From: JADLHS01 sp964553795
GTDB taxonomy: Bacteria > Verrucomicrobiota > Verrucomicrobiia > Limisphaerales > JADLHS01
Direction: 5' to 3'
Assembly (NCBI GenBank): GCA_964553795.1
Contig: CAZKMR010000042.1
Location: forward strand, 1 to 37,125
Length of the DNA stretch: 37,125 bases
Shown: positions 27,783 to 37,125 of the stretch, piece after piece
Numbering within the stretch: the first letter of the stretch is position 1
Layout of the letters: the number at the start of each line of letters is the position of its first letter
Notes under the pieces: model-generated
Told to the model about the DNA's origin: nothing
The model's input: the letters and a program-made list of their open reading frames with translations, nothing else
Databases searched by the model: none
Translations under genes and position numbers: made by a program

Positions 27783-29969
27783 ATGACCGCACCTGCAGCC
27801 GAAACCAAATCGCTGAACTCGCCGAATCGCGAGTACACGCTCGAACGCACCCGGAACATCGGGATTGCGGCGCACATTGACGCCGGCAAAACCACGACCA
27901 CGGAGCGGATTCTCTTTTACACCGGCCTCATTCACAAGATCGGCGACGTGGATGACGGCAACACCGTGACGGACTGGATGGAGCAGGAAAAGGAACGCGG
28001 CATCACGATTACGTCCGCCGCCGTGACCTGCTTCTGGAAACAGAAAAAGGAAGAAGGTCTGTACAAGGCGTTCACCGAAGTGCCGCATCGCATCAACATC
28101 ATCGACACGCCCGGTCACGTGGACTTCACGGCGGAAGTGGAACGCTCGATGCGCGTGTTGGACGGTGCCGTTGCCGTGTTCTGCGGCGTCGCCGGCGTGC
28201 AGCCGCAATCCGAAACCGTCTGGCGGCAGGCGACCAAATACAAAGTGCCGCGCATTGCGTTCGTCAACAAGATGGACCGCACCGGCGCGAATTTTGAAAA
28301 CGCGCTCAACGACATGCGCACCAAGCTTAAGGCGTATGCGTATCCGATCATGCTGCCGATTGGCGCGGAAGATAAGTTTGAAGGCGTCATCGACGTCGTG
28401 AACCAAAAAGCCATCGTCTGGGGGCCGGGCGACGTGCAGAACGAAGGTTTGAAGTACGACATCAACGAGTTGTCGCCCGAGCAGCAGGAGCGCGCCAAAG
28501 CGGCGTTGGCTGAGTTGATTGATGCGGTCTCCAACAAGGACGACACCATTGCCGAAATGGTGTTGGAAGAGAAACCGATTGATGTGGCGTCCCTGAAAGC
28601 GGCGATCCGGCGTTTGACCTGCAAAATCGAACTCATTCCTGTGCTGTGCGGTTCGGCGTTCAAGAAGAAGGGCGTGCAAGTGCTCGTGGACGCGGTGATC
28701 GATTATCTACCGAGCCCGCTGGACATTCCGGCGGCGCAAGGCACCGAGCCGGGAACGGAAAACGCCGTCGAAGTGCAAACCGACGACAACGGCAAGTTCT
28801 GTTCGCTCGCGTTCAAGCTTTGGACCGATCCGTACGCCGGCAAGCTGGTGTTCTTCCGCGTTTACTCGGGCAGCATTGGCAAGGGCGATTCCATTTACAA
28901 TCCGCGCACGCGCAAACGTGAACGCGTCAGCCGCCTCATGGTCATTCAAGGCAGCGAACGCAAAGACATTGACCGCGTGTATTCCGGTGACATCGCGGCG
29001 CTGGTGGGTTTGCGCAACATCACCACGGGCGACACGTTGTGCGACGAGTCGTTCGATGTGACGCTCGAACCGCCGACGTTCCCCGAGCCGGTTATCAGCA
29101 TGGCGGTCGAACCGAAGACCAAGCAGGATCGCGACAAGATGTCCGAGGGCTTGCAGCGTCTCGCGGAAGAAGACCCGACGTTCCGTTGCTTCACGAACGA
29201 AGAAACCGGCCAGCTCATCATTGCGGGCATGGGCGAGTTGCACCTGGAAATTATTCGCGACCGTTTGATGCGCGAGTTCAAGGTGGAAGCCAATGCCGGT
29301 GCGCCGCAGATCGCGTATCGCGAAACCATCACGAAGGCGTGCGACGGCGAAGGTAAATTCATCCGCCAATCCGGTGGTCGTGGTCAATACGGCCACGCTT
29401 GCATTCAGGTTCAGCCGAACGAGAAGGGCAAGGGCGTCGAGATTGAGAACAAGATCGTCGGCGGCACGATTCCGAAGGAATACATCCCGGCGGTGATCGA
29501 CGGCATCGAAGAAGCCATCAAAGGCGGCGTATATGCCGGTTATCAAGTCATCGATATCAAGGTGCAGGTCGTGGACGGCAGCTTCCACGAAGTGGACTCG
29601 AACGAACTCGCGTTCAAGATGGCGGGCATCTTCGCGCTGAAAGACGCGTTCAAGAAAGCCGGTCCGATTCTGCTCGAGCCGATCATGAAGGTCGAAGTCA
29701 CCACGCCGGACGAATATCAAGGCGATCTCCTCGGCGACATCAACCGTCGCCGCGGCGTCATCAACGGCATCGAAGCGAAGCAAGGCCAGACGGTCTTGAA
29801 CTCGCAAGTGCCGCTGGCGGAAATGTTCGGTTACGCGACGGCGATCCGGTCGCTGTCGAAAGGCCGCGCCTCCTACTCGATGGAGCCGCTGACGTTTGAG
29901 CAGGTGCCCAACAGCATTGCGGAGAAGATTCTGGATGCGGCCAAGGCGAAACCCGCCGCGCGCACCTAA
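27783..29969 (+). CDS. fusA: Translation elongation factor G
   Basis: The product is 728 aa (E. coli 704). A short N-terminal extension (MTAPAAETKSLNSPNREY) precedes the GTPase domain. G1 is AHIDAGKT, switch I is QEKERGITITSAA, G3 is DTPGHVDF and G4 is NKMDR. Domains II-V follow, with QSGGRGQYGHACIQ in domain IV and LLGDINRRRG in domain V. It catalyses ribosomal translocation and, with RRF, recycling. GGAGA about 8 nt before the ATG is a fair Shine-Dalgarno site. It closes the str operon; tuf is not adjacent. Both upstream and downstream terminators are strong. Confidence 0.99.
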   Translation: MTAPAAETKSLNSPNREYTLERTRNIGIAAHIDAGKTTTTERILFYTGLIHKIGDVDDGNTVTDWMEQEKERGITITSAAVTCFWKQKKEEGLYKAFTEVPHRINIIDTPGHVDFTAEVERSMRVLDGAVAVFCGVAGVQPQSETVWRQATKYKVPRIAFVNKMDRTGANFENALNDMRTKLKAYAYPIMLPIGAEDKFEGVIDVVNQKAIVWGPGDVQNEGLKYDINELSPEQQERAKAALAELIDAVSNKDDTIAEMVLEEKPIDVASLKAAIRRLTCKIELIPVLCGSAFKKKGVQVLVDAVIDYLPSPLDIPAAQGTEPGTENAVEVQTDDNGKFCSLAFKLWTDPYAGKLVFFRVYSGSIGKGDSIYNPRTRKRERVSRLMVIQGSERKDIDRVYSGDIAALVGLRNITTGDTLCDESFDVTLEPPTFPEPVISMAVEPKTKQDRDKMSEGLQRLAEEDPTFRCFTNEETGQLIIAGMGELHLEIIRDRLMREFKVEANAGAPQIAYRETITKACDGEGKFIRQSGGRGQYGHACIQVQPNEKGKGVEIENKIVGGTIPKEYIPAVIDGIEEAIKGGVYAGYQVIDIKVQVVDGSFHEVDSNELAFKMAGIFALKDAFKKAGPILLEPIMKVEVTTPDEYQGDLLGDINRRRGVINGIEAKQGQTVLNSQVPLAEMFGYATAIRSLSKGRASYSMEPLTFEQVPNSIAEKILDAAKAKPAART

Positions 29970-29993
29970 ATTCTGCGCGCATCGAATTATCAC

Positions 29994-30021
29994 AAAGGCC
30001 GCGTATTACGCGGCCTTTTTT
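29994..30021 (+). terminator. Terminator after fusA
   Basis: A perfect 7-bp stem GGCCGCG (29997-30003) / CGCGGCC (30009-30015), extended by AAA/TTT, with loop TATTA, runs straight into six T. It starts 25 bp after the fusA stop. Confidence 0.92.
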
Positions 30022-30116
30022 GTCCAATTACCGCCCCAAGACAAACAATCAAATGCGCTCAATACGCTTGCCAAAAGCGGCGATTTTTTTAGATTGAGCG
30101 CTCGTTTAATCAAATT

Positions 30117-30458
30117 ATGGACCTAAATTCTCTACCGGTCGTTCTGGCGCAAGGCGCCCCGCAAGGCCAACCGCAAGCCTGGACCATGTTGCCCATGCTG
30201 TTGCTCATGGTGGCCATGATCGGCTTCATGTTCTTTTCCCAATCGAAGAAGGCGAAGCAACACGCCGCCATGCTGAAAACCATCAAAGCCGGCGACAAGA
30301 TTATGACCTCCAGCGGCATCATCGGGATTGTGGTTTCGGTCCGCGATCACACGGTGACGGTGCGTTCCGCGGACGCCAAACTGGAGTTTTCCAAATCTGC
30401 CGTGGCGGAAATCACCGAGCGCGGCGCCGACAAGGCGGAAGCGAAAAGTGAGTCCTGA
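30117..30458 (+). CDS. yajC: Preprotein translocase accessory subunit YajC
   Basis: The product is 113 aa with one N-terminal membrane segment (about residues 23-41, MLPMLLLMVAMIGFMFF), followed by the YajC signature QSKKAKQHAAMLKTIKAGDKI and TSSGIIGIVVSV. The C-terminus is charged (ADKAEAKSES). YajC associates with SecDF next to SecYEG. The secDF gene starts 9 bp downstream, the usual yajC-secD order, so one operon. About 95 bp of AT-rich spacer after the fusA terminator should hold its promoter, including the palindrome GAGCGCTC. Confidence 0.96.
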   Translation: MDLNSLPVVLAQGAPQGQPQAWTMLPMLLLMVAMIGFMFFSQSKKAKQHAAMLKTIKAGDKIMTSSGIIGIVVSVRDHTVTVRSADAKLEFSKSAVAEITERGADKAEAKSES

Positions 30459-30467
30459 TTTCATCCC

Positions 30468-33002
30468 ATGATCCGAAATAATTTCTGGCGGTTGACCATT
30501 GTCGTCCTCGTTGTCCTTTGGTCGTTGTACGAATCCTATCCGCCGACCTCCGGCGACCTCATCGCGCAATTTGAGAAACGGGCGCGGCCGGTGCCGGGCG
30601 ACCCGACCATTTCCAACATCGTCCACACGGCGCGGGAGTTGACGAAGGACGCGCCGGAGAAGGCCTATTCCAATCTGGAGAAAGCCATCGGCACAAATGA
30701 CATCACGCCGTATTTCGCCTACGACACGAGGAATCAACTCCGTCCCAGTGCGTATATCTTGAATCGGTTGCACCGCGAAGTGGCGGGCAAAATCAAGCTG
30801 GGCCTTGATCTGCAAGGCGGCACGGCTTTCCTCGTCGAAATGGACATGAGCCAATTGTCCGACACCAACGAGGTGGAAGGCGCGTTGTCGCAGGCAGTGG
30901 AAGTCATTCGCAAACGCGTGGACCGTTTCGGCGTTGCTGAACCGATCATTCAACCCGCCGGAGACAACCGGATTTTGATTCAATTGCCCGGCCTTTCAGA
31001 AACGGATCGCAACCGCGCGCAAACCAACATTCAAAAGACCGCCTTTTTGGAATTTCGCCTCGCGCACGAACGCACCGAAGAACTGGTGCAAACCGGCGAA
31101 GTGCCGCCCGGTTATCAATTGCTCAAACGCATGGAGCGCACGCCGGATGGCGGCCAGCGACTCGAACAGGTCATCGTCAAACGCCGCGGCGAACCCGGTT
31201 TGACCGGCAGCATCGTCAAACGCGCGGTTGCCACCCGCGGCAATTTTGGCGAACTCGAAATTCTCTTTGAATTGAATGCTGAAGGGGCGGAGCGATTTGG
31301 GAAGTTGACGAGTGAAAACGTCGGGCGCCGGCTGGCGATCGTCTTGGACGGAGAACTGTATTCCGCACCCTACATCAAGCAGCCGATTTTGACCGGCACG
31401 GGTACAATTTCCGGCAATTTTGACGTGGCTTCCGCCCGCGAGTTGGCGGGCGTCCTGGAAAACCCATTGCGGGCGCCGCTGAAGATTGTTTACTCGAATG
31501 ACATCGATCCCACGCTCGGCAAAGCCTCGATTCGCAGCGGCATCAACGCGGCGCTGTACGGCGTCATTGCGGTTGCTGCGTTCATGCTCGTTTATTACAT
31601 GCTGGCCGGGATGATTGCCAACGTCGCTTTGATCATCAACGTCATCGTTCTCATCGGCGTGATGTGCGCCATTGAGGCTACGTTCACGCTGCCGGGCATC
31701 GCGGGGATCGTGCTCACGGTCGGTATGGCGGTGGATGCCAACGTGCTGATTTATGAGCGCATTCGGGAAGAATTGGGCAAGGGCAAATCCATGCGCGGCG
31801 CGGTGGCGGCCGGTTATGACCGGGCGTTTGGAACGATTTTTGACTCGCACGTGACAACGCTGATTGCCTCGGTGATTCTGATTTTCATGGGCACAGGTTC
31901 GGTGAAGGGCTTCGGCGTCACGCTGACCATTGGTGTGGCTGCGAGCTTGTTCACGGCGCTAGTGGTGACGCGATTGATCTTCGATTGGTTGCTGGCGAAG
32001 AACCTGATCAAGAGCCTGAACATGTTGCATATCATCCGCAACACGAAGCTGGATTTCATGAAGTACGCCAAACCCGCCTTCGCGGTGTCGTGGCTGCTGA
32101 TTCTGGTGGGCTTGGGCTGGGGCTTCAAACGGGGCGGTAATGTCTTTGGCGTTGAATTCACCGGCGGCGATCAAATCACACTGGAGTTGAATCAGAACCA
32201 GATCGTGGAAGAACCGAAACTTACAGCGGCGTTGGATGAATTGGGGCTGGGTGAAATCCCGTTTGGCTATCAAAGGGCTTTGGACACCGGCGTCCGCACT
32301 TTGAATTTGACGATCCGGGCGGATGAGAAAGCCGGCGAAGGGGCGGCGGAACGGGTGCTGGAAAAGTTGCGCACGACGTTCCCGGAATCGAATTTCAAAA
32401 TTCTCAACGCCAACAAGGTCGGACCCTCGATTGGAGCTGAAATCCGCAACACCGCCATGGCCGCGTTGTTTTGGGCTATGCTGGGCATTCTGCTCTACGT
32501 TGCGTTCCGCTACGAATTCTCATTCGCGGTTGCGGCCGTCGTGGCCATTTTGCACGACTTGTTCATGACGCTGGGCATTTACTTCCTGTCGGGGCGCGAA
32601 TTGAACGGCACAACCGTGGCCGCGTTGCTCACCATCGTGGGTTTCTCGATGAACGATACGATCGTTATTTTTGATCGGATTCGGGAAGACTTGAAGCTCG
32701 GCGTGCGCGGGTCCTTCCGTGACATCATCAACCAGGCGGTCAATCAGACGTTGAGCCGCACAATCATCACGTCGGGAACGGTGTTTTTGGCGACGTTGTC
32801 ACTGTTCATCTTTGGCGGCGGACCGGTAAACGATTTTGCGTTTACGTTCCTCGTGGGCATTCTCACGGGCACGTATTCCTCGATCTACATTGCCAGTGCG
32901 CTGGTCTTGTGGTGGCACAAGGGCCAACGCCCGGCCATCGGGGCCGGCGCCACTCCGGTGGCCGCTGACACGGTCGTGGCCCCCGAGCCGGCGAAGTCCT
33001 GA
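30468..33002 (+). CDS. secDF: Fused protein translocase subunit SecD-SecF
   Basis: The product is 844 aa, combining SecD (about residues 1-530) and SecF (about 530-844), with twelve expected membrane segments. The SecD part has KLGLDLQGGTAFLVEM (about residues 106-121), the large periplasmic P1 region, and the membrane motif VGMAVDANVLIYERIREEL with the Asp needed for proton use in this family. The SecF part has VEFTGGDQITLEL (about 561) and VGFSMNDTIVIFDRIREDL. The complex uses the proton gradient to pull exported proteins through SecYEG. Fused SecDF is known in several phyla, including PVC bacteria. The gene is co-transcribed with yajC. Confidence 0.97.
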   Translation: MIRNNFWRLTIVVLVVLWSLYESYPPTSGDLIAQFEKRARPVPGDPTISNIVHTARELTKDAPEKAYSNLEKAIGTNDITPYFAYDTRNQLRPSAYILNRLHREVAGKIKLGLDLQGGTAFLVEMDMSQLSDTNEVEGALSQAVEVIRKRVDRFGVAEPIIQPAGDNRILIQLPGLSETDRNRAQTNIQKTAFLEFRLAHERTEELVQTGEVPPGYQLLKRMERTPDGGQRLEQVIVKRRGEPGLTGSIVKRAVATRGNFGELEILFELNAEGAERFGKLTSENVGRRLAIVLDGELYSAPYIKQPILTGTGTISGNFDVASARELAGVLENPLRAPLKIVYSNDIDPTLGKASIRSGINAALYGVIAVAAFMLVYYMLAGMIANVALIINVIVLIGVMCAIEATFTLPGIAGIVLTVGMAVDANVLIYERIREELGKGKSMRGAVAAGYDRAFGTIFDSHVTTLIASVILIFMGTGSVKGFGVTLTIGVAASLFTALVVTRLIFDWLLAKNLIKSLNMLHIIRNTKLDFMKYAKPAFAVSWLLILVGLGWGFKRGGNVFGVEFTGGDQITLELNQNQIVEEPKLTAALDELGLGEIPFGYQRALDTGVRTLNLTIRADEKAGEGAAERVLEKLRTTFPESNFKILNANKVGPSIGAEIRNTAMAALFWAMLGILLYVAFRYEFSFAVAAVVAILHDLFMTLGIYFLSGRELNGTTVAALLTIVGFSMNDTIVIFDRIREDLKLGVRGSFRDIINQAVNQTLSRTIITSGTVFLATLSLFIFGGGPVNDFAFTFLVGILTGTYSSIYIASALVLWWHKGQRPAIGAGATPVAADTVVAPEPAKS

Positions 33003-33077
33003 ACACTCGCGTCCGGTCGCTCATCGCCATGATGGGCGGGCGGGCGAGCGGCTCGGGCCGCGAAACAGTCATACATC

Positions 33078-34088
33078 ATGCTCGCCATCCTCGAAGTCAG
33101 TCCATGGCATTACGCCGGTTTTGTCGGCTGCGTAATTTTCTTTCTGGCTTTGGATCTGGGCGTGTTTCACAAGAGCGCCCATGTCGTCAAATTCAAGGAA
33201 GCGATTGGCTGGACTACGCTTTGGGTGACGTTGTCCTTCGTCTTCGGCTTGTTCATCGCGCCGGCTCTGGTCACCGGCTGGGAGCGGCAGGACACCATTG
33301 AATTCGTCACGGGCTATGTCATCGAGTTGTCGCTTTCGATGGACAACGTCTTCGTCATCGCGCTCATCTTTTCGTATTTCCGGGTGCCGCCGGAATTTCA
33401 GCATCGGGTGTTGTTCTGGGGCATTCTTGGCGCGCTGATTATGCGCGGGGTGATGATCGCGGTGGGCGCGGCCATTATCGCAAAATTTTCCTGGACGCTC
33501 TATCTCTTCGGCGCGTTTTTGGTCTTCACCGGCATCAAGATGCTCTTCGCCGATGAGGAAGGTGTGCATCCGGAAAATAATCCGGTGTTGCGGTGGACGC
33601 GGCGGATGTTTCCGGTGACGAATGAATTTCATGGTCAAACCTTCACTGTCCGGCAGGCCGGGCGGCTGGTATTGACGCCGCTGGCGCTGGTGCTGGTGAT
33701 GGTGGAGACGACGGATTTGATCTTCGCGCTCGATTCCATTCCGGCAATTTTTGCCATTACGACCAAGCCATTCATCGTTTTTACCTCGAACGTTTTTGCG
33801 ATTCTGGGATTGCGGTCGTTGTACTTTGTGCTGGCCGGGGCAATCGGCTACTTCCGTTATCTCAAGGTGGGTTTGTCGTTCGTGCTCGTGTTCATTGGAA
33901 TCAAGATGTTGATCGCGCCGCACGGCGACCCGACGGACAAGCTCTGGTTTCAATTCAAGATTTCCAGCAACGTCTCTCTGATCGTAGTGGCGGTCATTCT
34001 CCTGATTTCGGTCGGGGCGTCCATCATCGCGGGGCGCCGCGAGAAAAAGCATCTCACCCCGGAATCGCAGCCGCCGCGGGCGCCATGA
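33078..34088 (+). CDS. TerC/Alx-family integral membrane protein
   Basis: The product is 336 aa with about nine membrane segments. It carries the two TerC-family acidic signatures, ELSLSMDNVFVIALIF in segment 3-4 and VETTDLIFALDSIPAIFAIT in the second half, with the inter-repeat region LFGAFLVFTGIKMLFADEE. In E. coli the Alx branch exports manganese; the 'terC' tellurite name is historical. The C-terminus is hydrophilic (GRREKKHLTPES). Upstream there are only 75 bp after secDF, and I see no yybP-ykoY-type manganese riboswitch there, which many relatives have. Its stop overlaps the recJ start (ATGA), so recJ is translationally coupled. Confidence 0.93.
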   Translation: MLAILEVSPWHYAGFVGCVIFFLALDLGVFHKSAHVVKFKEAIGWTTLWVTLSFVFGLFIAPALVTGWERQDTIEFVTGYVIELSLSMDNVFVIALIFSYFRVPPEFQHRVLFWGILGALIMRGVMIAVGAAIIAKFSWTLYLFGAFLVFTGIKMLFADEEGVHPENNPVLRWTRRMFPVTNEFHGQTFTVRQAGRLVLTPLALVLVMVETTDLIFALDSIPAIFAITTKPFIVFTSNVFAILGLRSLYFVLAGAIGYFRYLKVGLSFVLVFIGIKMLIAPHGDPTDKLWFQFKISSNVSLIVVAVILLISVGASIIAGRREKKHLTPESQPPRAP

Positions 34089-35637
34089 AATTCCGCTGGC
34101 TGCCCGCGCCACCGCAACCATTGCTGACGCAACCAGTGGCGGCGACGGGCAAAGTCTCGCCACTCCTTGCGCAATGTCTCCTCAATCGCGGTTTGAGTGA
34201 GTGGACGGCCATCGAAAGTTTTCTGCGGCCGCGCCTCAAGCAACTTGCCGATCCGTTCCTGCTGCCGGACATGGATCGCGCCGTCACCCGCCTGCTCAGC
34301 GCGCGGGAATTGGGGGAATCACTGGTGATCTTTGGCGACTATGACGTGGATGGGGTCACTTCCACCACGCTGCTGTTGCAGGTGTTGCGCCAGCTCGGTT
34401 GGCGGGCCAGTTCCTATCTGCCGCATCGGCTCGACGAAGGTTACGGCCTTAGTCGTGACGGCGTGGAAAATTGCCTGAAAAAGTATCCCACCAATTTGCT
34501 GCTCGCGGTGGATTGCGGGTCCACCGCCACGGAAACCGTTGCGTGGCTGCGTGAGCGTGGCGTGGACGTCATCGTGTTGGATCACCACCAAATTTCTGAT
34601 CCGCCGCCGGCCGCCGTGGCGTTGGTGAATCCGCACCAAGGGGAGTCGTTTCGGGAACTGTGTTCCGTCGGGCTCGCATTCAAGCTGGCGCACGCGCTAA
34701 TCAAACGCGGCCGTGAAATCAATCTGCCTGGCGCGGCGGACTTCGACGTGCGCCCACTGCTGGATCTCGTCGCGTTGGGAACGATTGCCGACCTCGTTCC
34801 GCTGGTGGGGGAAAACCGAATTCTGGTTGCGGCCGGATTGGAACGCTTGAGCACGACCCGGCGGCCGGGGTTGGTCGCCTTGAAACAAGTCGCGCAATCC
34901 CCGGCGCAACTCGGTCCGTTCGACGTGGGCTTTCAACTCGCGCCTCGCTTGAATGCGTCGGGTCGGTTGGAGACGGCGGAGGATTCGTTGCATCTGTTGC
35001 TCGCGGAAACGCTGGAAGAGGCCATGCCGCTGGCGCAACGATTGGATTCGCAGAATCGCGAGCGCCAAAAAATTGAGCGCTCGATGGCGGAGGAAGTCGC
35101 CGGGGCGGTGCGGGCACGCTTCAATCCCGAGACGGATTTCGTGATTGTGGAGGGACAACTCCACTGGCACATCGGCGTGGTGGGAATCGTTTCCTCGCGC
35201 GTGTTGCAGGAATTTTATCGCCCCACGTTTATCATTGGCGGCGAGGGCGAGAATTGGCGCGGTTCGGGTCGCAGCATTGCGGGTTTTGATCTGGCTGCGG
35301 CGTTGCGCGAATGTGACGACCTGTTGGTGCGGCACGGCGGCCATGCCATGGCGGCGGGATTGACGATTCAGCCGGAGAAAATGGACGCGTTTCGCACGCG
35401 CTTGAACGAGATCGCGCGGCGCACCTTGAAGCCGGAAGATCTGCAACCGCCGCTGCGTTTGGATGCGGAGGTGAATCTGGGCGATCTCTCGGTGGATTCG
35501 CTTACGGAACTCGATCAGTTGAAACCGATGGGGCAGGGGAATCCACCGTTGCAATTCTTCGCTACGGGCCTGGCGCATCAACGCCCGTTGCAACGCATGG
35601 GAGCGGAAAAGCAACACGTGAAAATGTGGGTGACGGA
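34085..35637 (+). CDS. recJ: Single-stranded-DNA-specific exonuclease RecJ (3' partial at assembly gap)
   Basis: 517 codons are visible of an expected 560-580 before the gap. RecJ is a 5'-3' ssDNA exonuclease in recombination and repair. DHH-family motifs are present: motif I GDYDVDG (84-90), motif II VDCGS (142-146) and motif III LDHHQ (165-169). The second domain has RLNASGRLETAED (about 298-310) and the DHHA1 motif RHGGHAMAAG (about 417-426). The start of the OB-fold (LRLDAEVNLGDL; LKPMGQGNPPLQFF) is seen, and the rest is lost in the N block. ATG 34085 overlaps the terC stop by 4 nt, suggesting coupling. Any apparent end beyond the gap is an artefact of the Ns. Confidence 0.96.
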
Positions 35638-35737
35638 NNNNNNNNNNNNNNNNNNNNNNNNNNNNNNNNNNNNNNNNNNNNNNNNNNNNNNNNNNNNNNN
35701 NNNNNNNNNNNNNNNNNNNNNNNNNNNNNNNNNNNNN
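35638..35737. other. Assembly gap (100 N)
   Basis: One hundred consecutive N, the usual placeholder for a scaffold gap of unknown size. The 3' ends of recJ and of the converging helicase gene lie inside it, so their spacing and any gene between them cannot be known. Confidence 0.99.
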
Positions 35738-37125
35738 CGCATCAACGGAAAACACAAGTAGAGTTCATTCTTGGCGCGCGTGATGGTGACGTAAAACAGC
35801 CGCCGCTCTTCCTCCAAGCCTTCATCCGTCTCGGAGGAACGCGCGGACGGAAACAACCCATCGCACAGCATAATGCTGAACACGACGTCGAACTCGAGTC
35901 CCTTGGCCTGGTGAATGGTCGAGAGCTTGAGCTTCTCGTCGTCGCGATTTTGCGTCTGCTGCTCGGCTTCGGCCTCGACGTTGGTGAGCAACGCCATTTG
36001 GGTTAGGAATTCTTCAATGGTCGGAAATTGCTGCGCGAAGACGGCGAGCTGTTTCAAGTCGTCGAGGCGCGTGCGGTAATTTGCAAAATTCTCTTTCAAG
36101 TAATCGTCGTAGCCAGCGTCGATGACGAGTGGAATCATTTTTGCCGCGCTGGTGCGGACGTCCGGCGCTTCGAGCTGGGCGATGGTGGTGGCAAATTGCG
36201 CCCAGGCGAGTGTGGCCTTTTGGGGAACGGATTTGGCGCAGGATTGGAGGGCTGTAGCGATTTTGTAGGAGACGACGTGAGGAGGCGCTGACTTATTGCC
36301 GTCTTCAGAACGAGCCTCCTCACGTCGGCTGCTACTCTGGAAAGTCTGCCACAGTTTCTCCGCCCCCTTGCCGCCGACGCCGGGCAGCATGAGCACGAGC
36401 CGTTTGAAGGACAATTCATCGCGCGGGTTGATGACCAATTTTAGATACGCGGTGACGTCTTTGATGTGGGCTTGCTCAAAAAACCGAATCCCGCTGGTGA
36501 TGCTGAACGGGATGTTGCGGCGCGTGAGTTCGAGTTGCAGTTCGAGGGCGTGAAAGTGCGAACGATACAGCACGGCCATGTGGTTGAGCGCGACGCCTTC
36601 ATCGCGCAACTCCAAGGCACGTTGGGCGACGAAGGCAGCTTGTTGCGAAGCATCCTGACACGCGACCAGCACGGGTTTCATGCCGGATTTGCGCGCGGGC
36701 GCGAGTTCCTTGGTGAACTGCGCCACGTTGGCGGCAATGGCGGCGTTGGCAACCGTCAAAATTTCCGGTGTGCTGCGGTAGTTGGTTTCAATCTTGTAAA
36801 TCTGCGCGCCGGGATAGCGATCAGGAAAACGGAGAATGTTTTGAAAATTTGCGCCGCGCCACGCGTAGATACTTTGCGCGTCGTCGCCGACGACCATGAT
36901 GTTTTTGGTGCGTTCGGCGAGCAAATCGATCAGCTCACTCTGAAGCTTGTTGGTGTCCTGGTATTCATCCACGAGGATGAACTGAAACCGACGCTGATAC
37001 AGTTCCCGCACGTCGGCGTGTTCTTGCAGCAACTTCAACCACAGCACCAACAAGTCGTCGAAATCCATCGCGTTCGTGGCGAGCTTGCGGGCGACGTAAC
37101 GTTTCCAGACGTCTTCGATCTGAGG
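35738..37125 (-). CDS. UvrD/PcrA/Rep-type superfamily 1 DNA helicase (partial at both ends)
   Basis: The frame is open from the right edge (37125) to the gap, 462 codons. It shows motif II ILVDEYQDTN, III VVGDDAQSIYAWRG, IV YKIETNYRST, V LSTIHQAKGLEFDVVF and VI RRLFYVTITRAKNELYL; motif I (ATP-binding loop) lies off the right edge. It is a 3'-5' DNA helicase of repair and replication restart; UvrD, PcrA and Rep cannot be told apart here. In domain 2B, after GVGGKGAEKLW, about 30 residues (SSSRREEARSEDGNKSAPPH and onward) are encoded by a palindromic repeat (36254-36335) and look inserted. The gene converges on recJ across the gap. Confidence 0.95.
36254..36335. repeat. Palindromic repeat element read in frame within the helicase gene
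   Basis: Perfect 14-bp arms CGACGTGAGGAGGC (36273-36286) and GCCTCCTCACGTCG (36314-36327) enclose a 27-nt spacer. Outer pairs GTAGC (36254-36258) / GCTAC (36331-36335) extend the symmetry. The length keeps the reading frame open, so about 28-33 foreign-looking residues are added to the helicase. Confidence 0.75.

Noticed and set aside
28707..29993. 428-codon minus-strand frame opposite fusA
   Set aside because: Antisense shadow of a universally conserved gene.
30009..30116. Small RNA or second terminator before yajC
   Set aside because: Only a short palindrome (GAGCGCTC) and an AT-rich run are present; nothing supports an RNA gene.
33003..33077. Possible yybP-ykoY manganese riboswitch before the TerC/Alx-family gene
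   Set aside because: Only 75 bp are available and the conserved loop motifs of that riboswitch are not visible; only GC-rich partial pairings are seen.

Overview
The window reads as a contig of a free-living Gram-negative bacterium of the PVC group, most likely Verrucomicrobia (Pedosphaera/Limisphaera-like). This is inferred from several things: an exported protein with autotransporter-type beta-strand repeats and an Ig-like domain; a prepilin-type protein with the H-X9-DG motif typical of Verrucomicrobia and Planctomycetes; a HEAT-repeat protein with the N-terminal 'GKSASVWLEQ' signature; a fused SecDF; weak Shine-Dalgarno sites; and dispersed palindromic and low-complexity repeats, some read in frame inside genes. 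No rRNA, tRNA, CRISPR array, transposase or integrase was seen. A 100-N block (35638-35737) is a scaffold gap.

Region 1 (1-4145, minus strand) holds the start of a secreted beta-strand-repeat/Ig-like protein running off the left edge. Upstream of it are a 298-aa protein of unknown function, a small KTSC-domain protein and a 309-aa protein of unknown function. These three lie head to tail with short gaps and may be co-transcribed.

Region 2 (4682-18262, plus strand) is the accessory and most unusual part. It carries two paralogous cassettes, each made of a minimal AraC-type DNA-binding protein, then a secreted cysteine-rich protein (170 aa and 426 aa), then another exported protein (438 aa and about 412 aa). 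Both cysteine-rich genes share upstream elements with identical spacing: TTGTTKTCG, 14 nt, GTGGTTTGAT, 42 nt, ATG. Two homologous DoxX/MauE-like redox-type membrane proteins lie between the cassettes, one keeping a CGC motif and one having lost it but carrying two zinc ribbons. The 170-aa protein has 16 cysteines after its signal peptide, and its hydrophobic Gly/Cys-rich C-terminal half resembles halocin-C8-type bacteriocins. Its surroundings (about 5.05-7.03 kb) are visibly AT-rich compared with the rest. Also here are a prepilin-like protein, a membrane-anchored discoidin/hydrolase-fold protein, a HEAT-repeat protein and an O-antigen-ligase-like protein riddled with in-frame repeats.

Region 3 (18451-34088, plus strand) is core housekeeping: gltB-gltD (glutamate synthase, ammonia assimilation), typA/bipA, rpsL-rpsG-fusA (str operon, with a terminator between rpsG and fusA), yajC-secDF (Sec translocon accessory) and a TerC/Alx-family membrane protein overlapping recJ by ATGA. 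Region 4 (34085-37125) has recJ and a UvrD/PcrA-type helicase converging on the assembly gap. The helicase carries a coding palindromic repeat insertion.

The best candidate for an undescribed system is the duplicated AraC-like / secreted Cys-rich protein / exported partner cassette with its MauE-like membrane proteins. A possible reading is a regulated, disulfide-rich secreted product, perhaps antimicrobial. That function is inference only.
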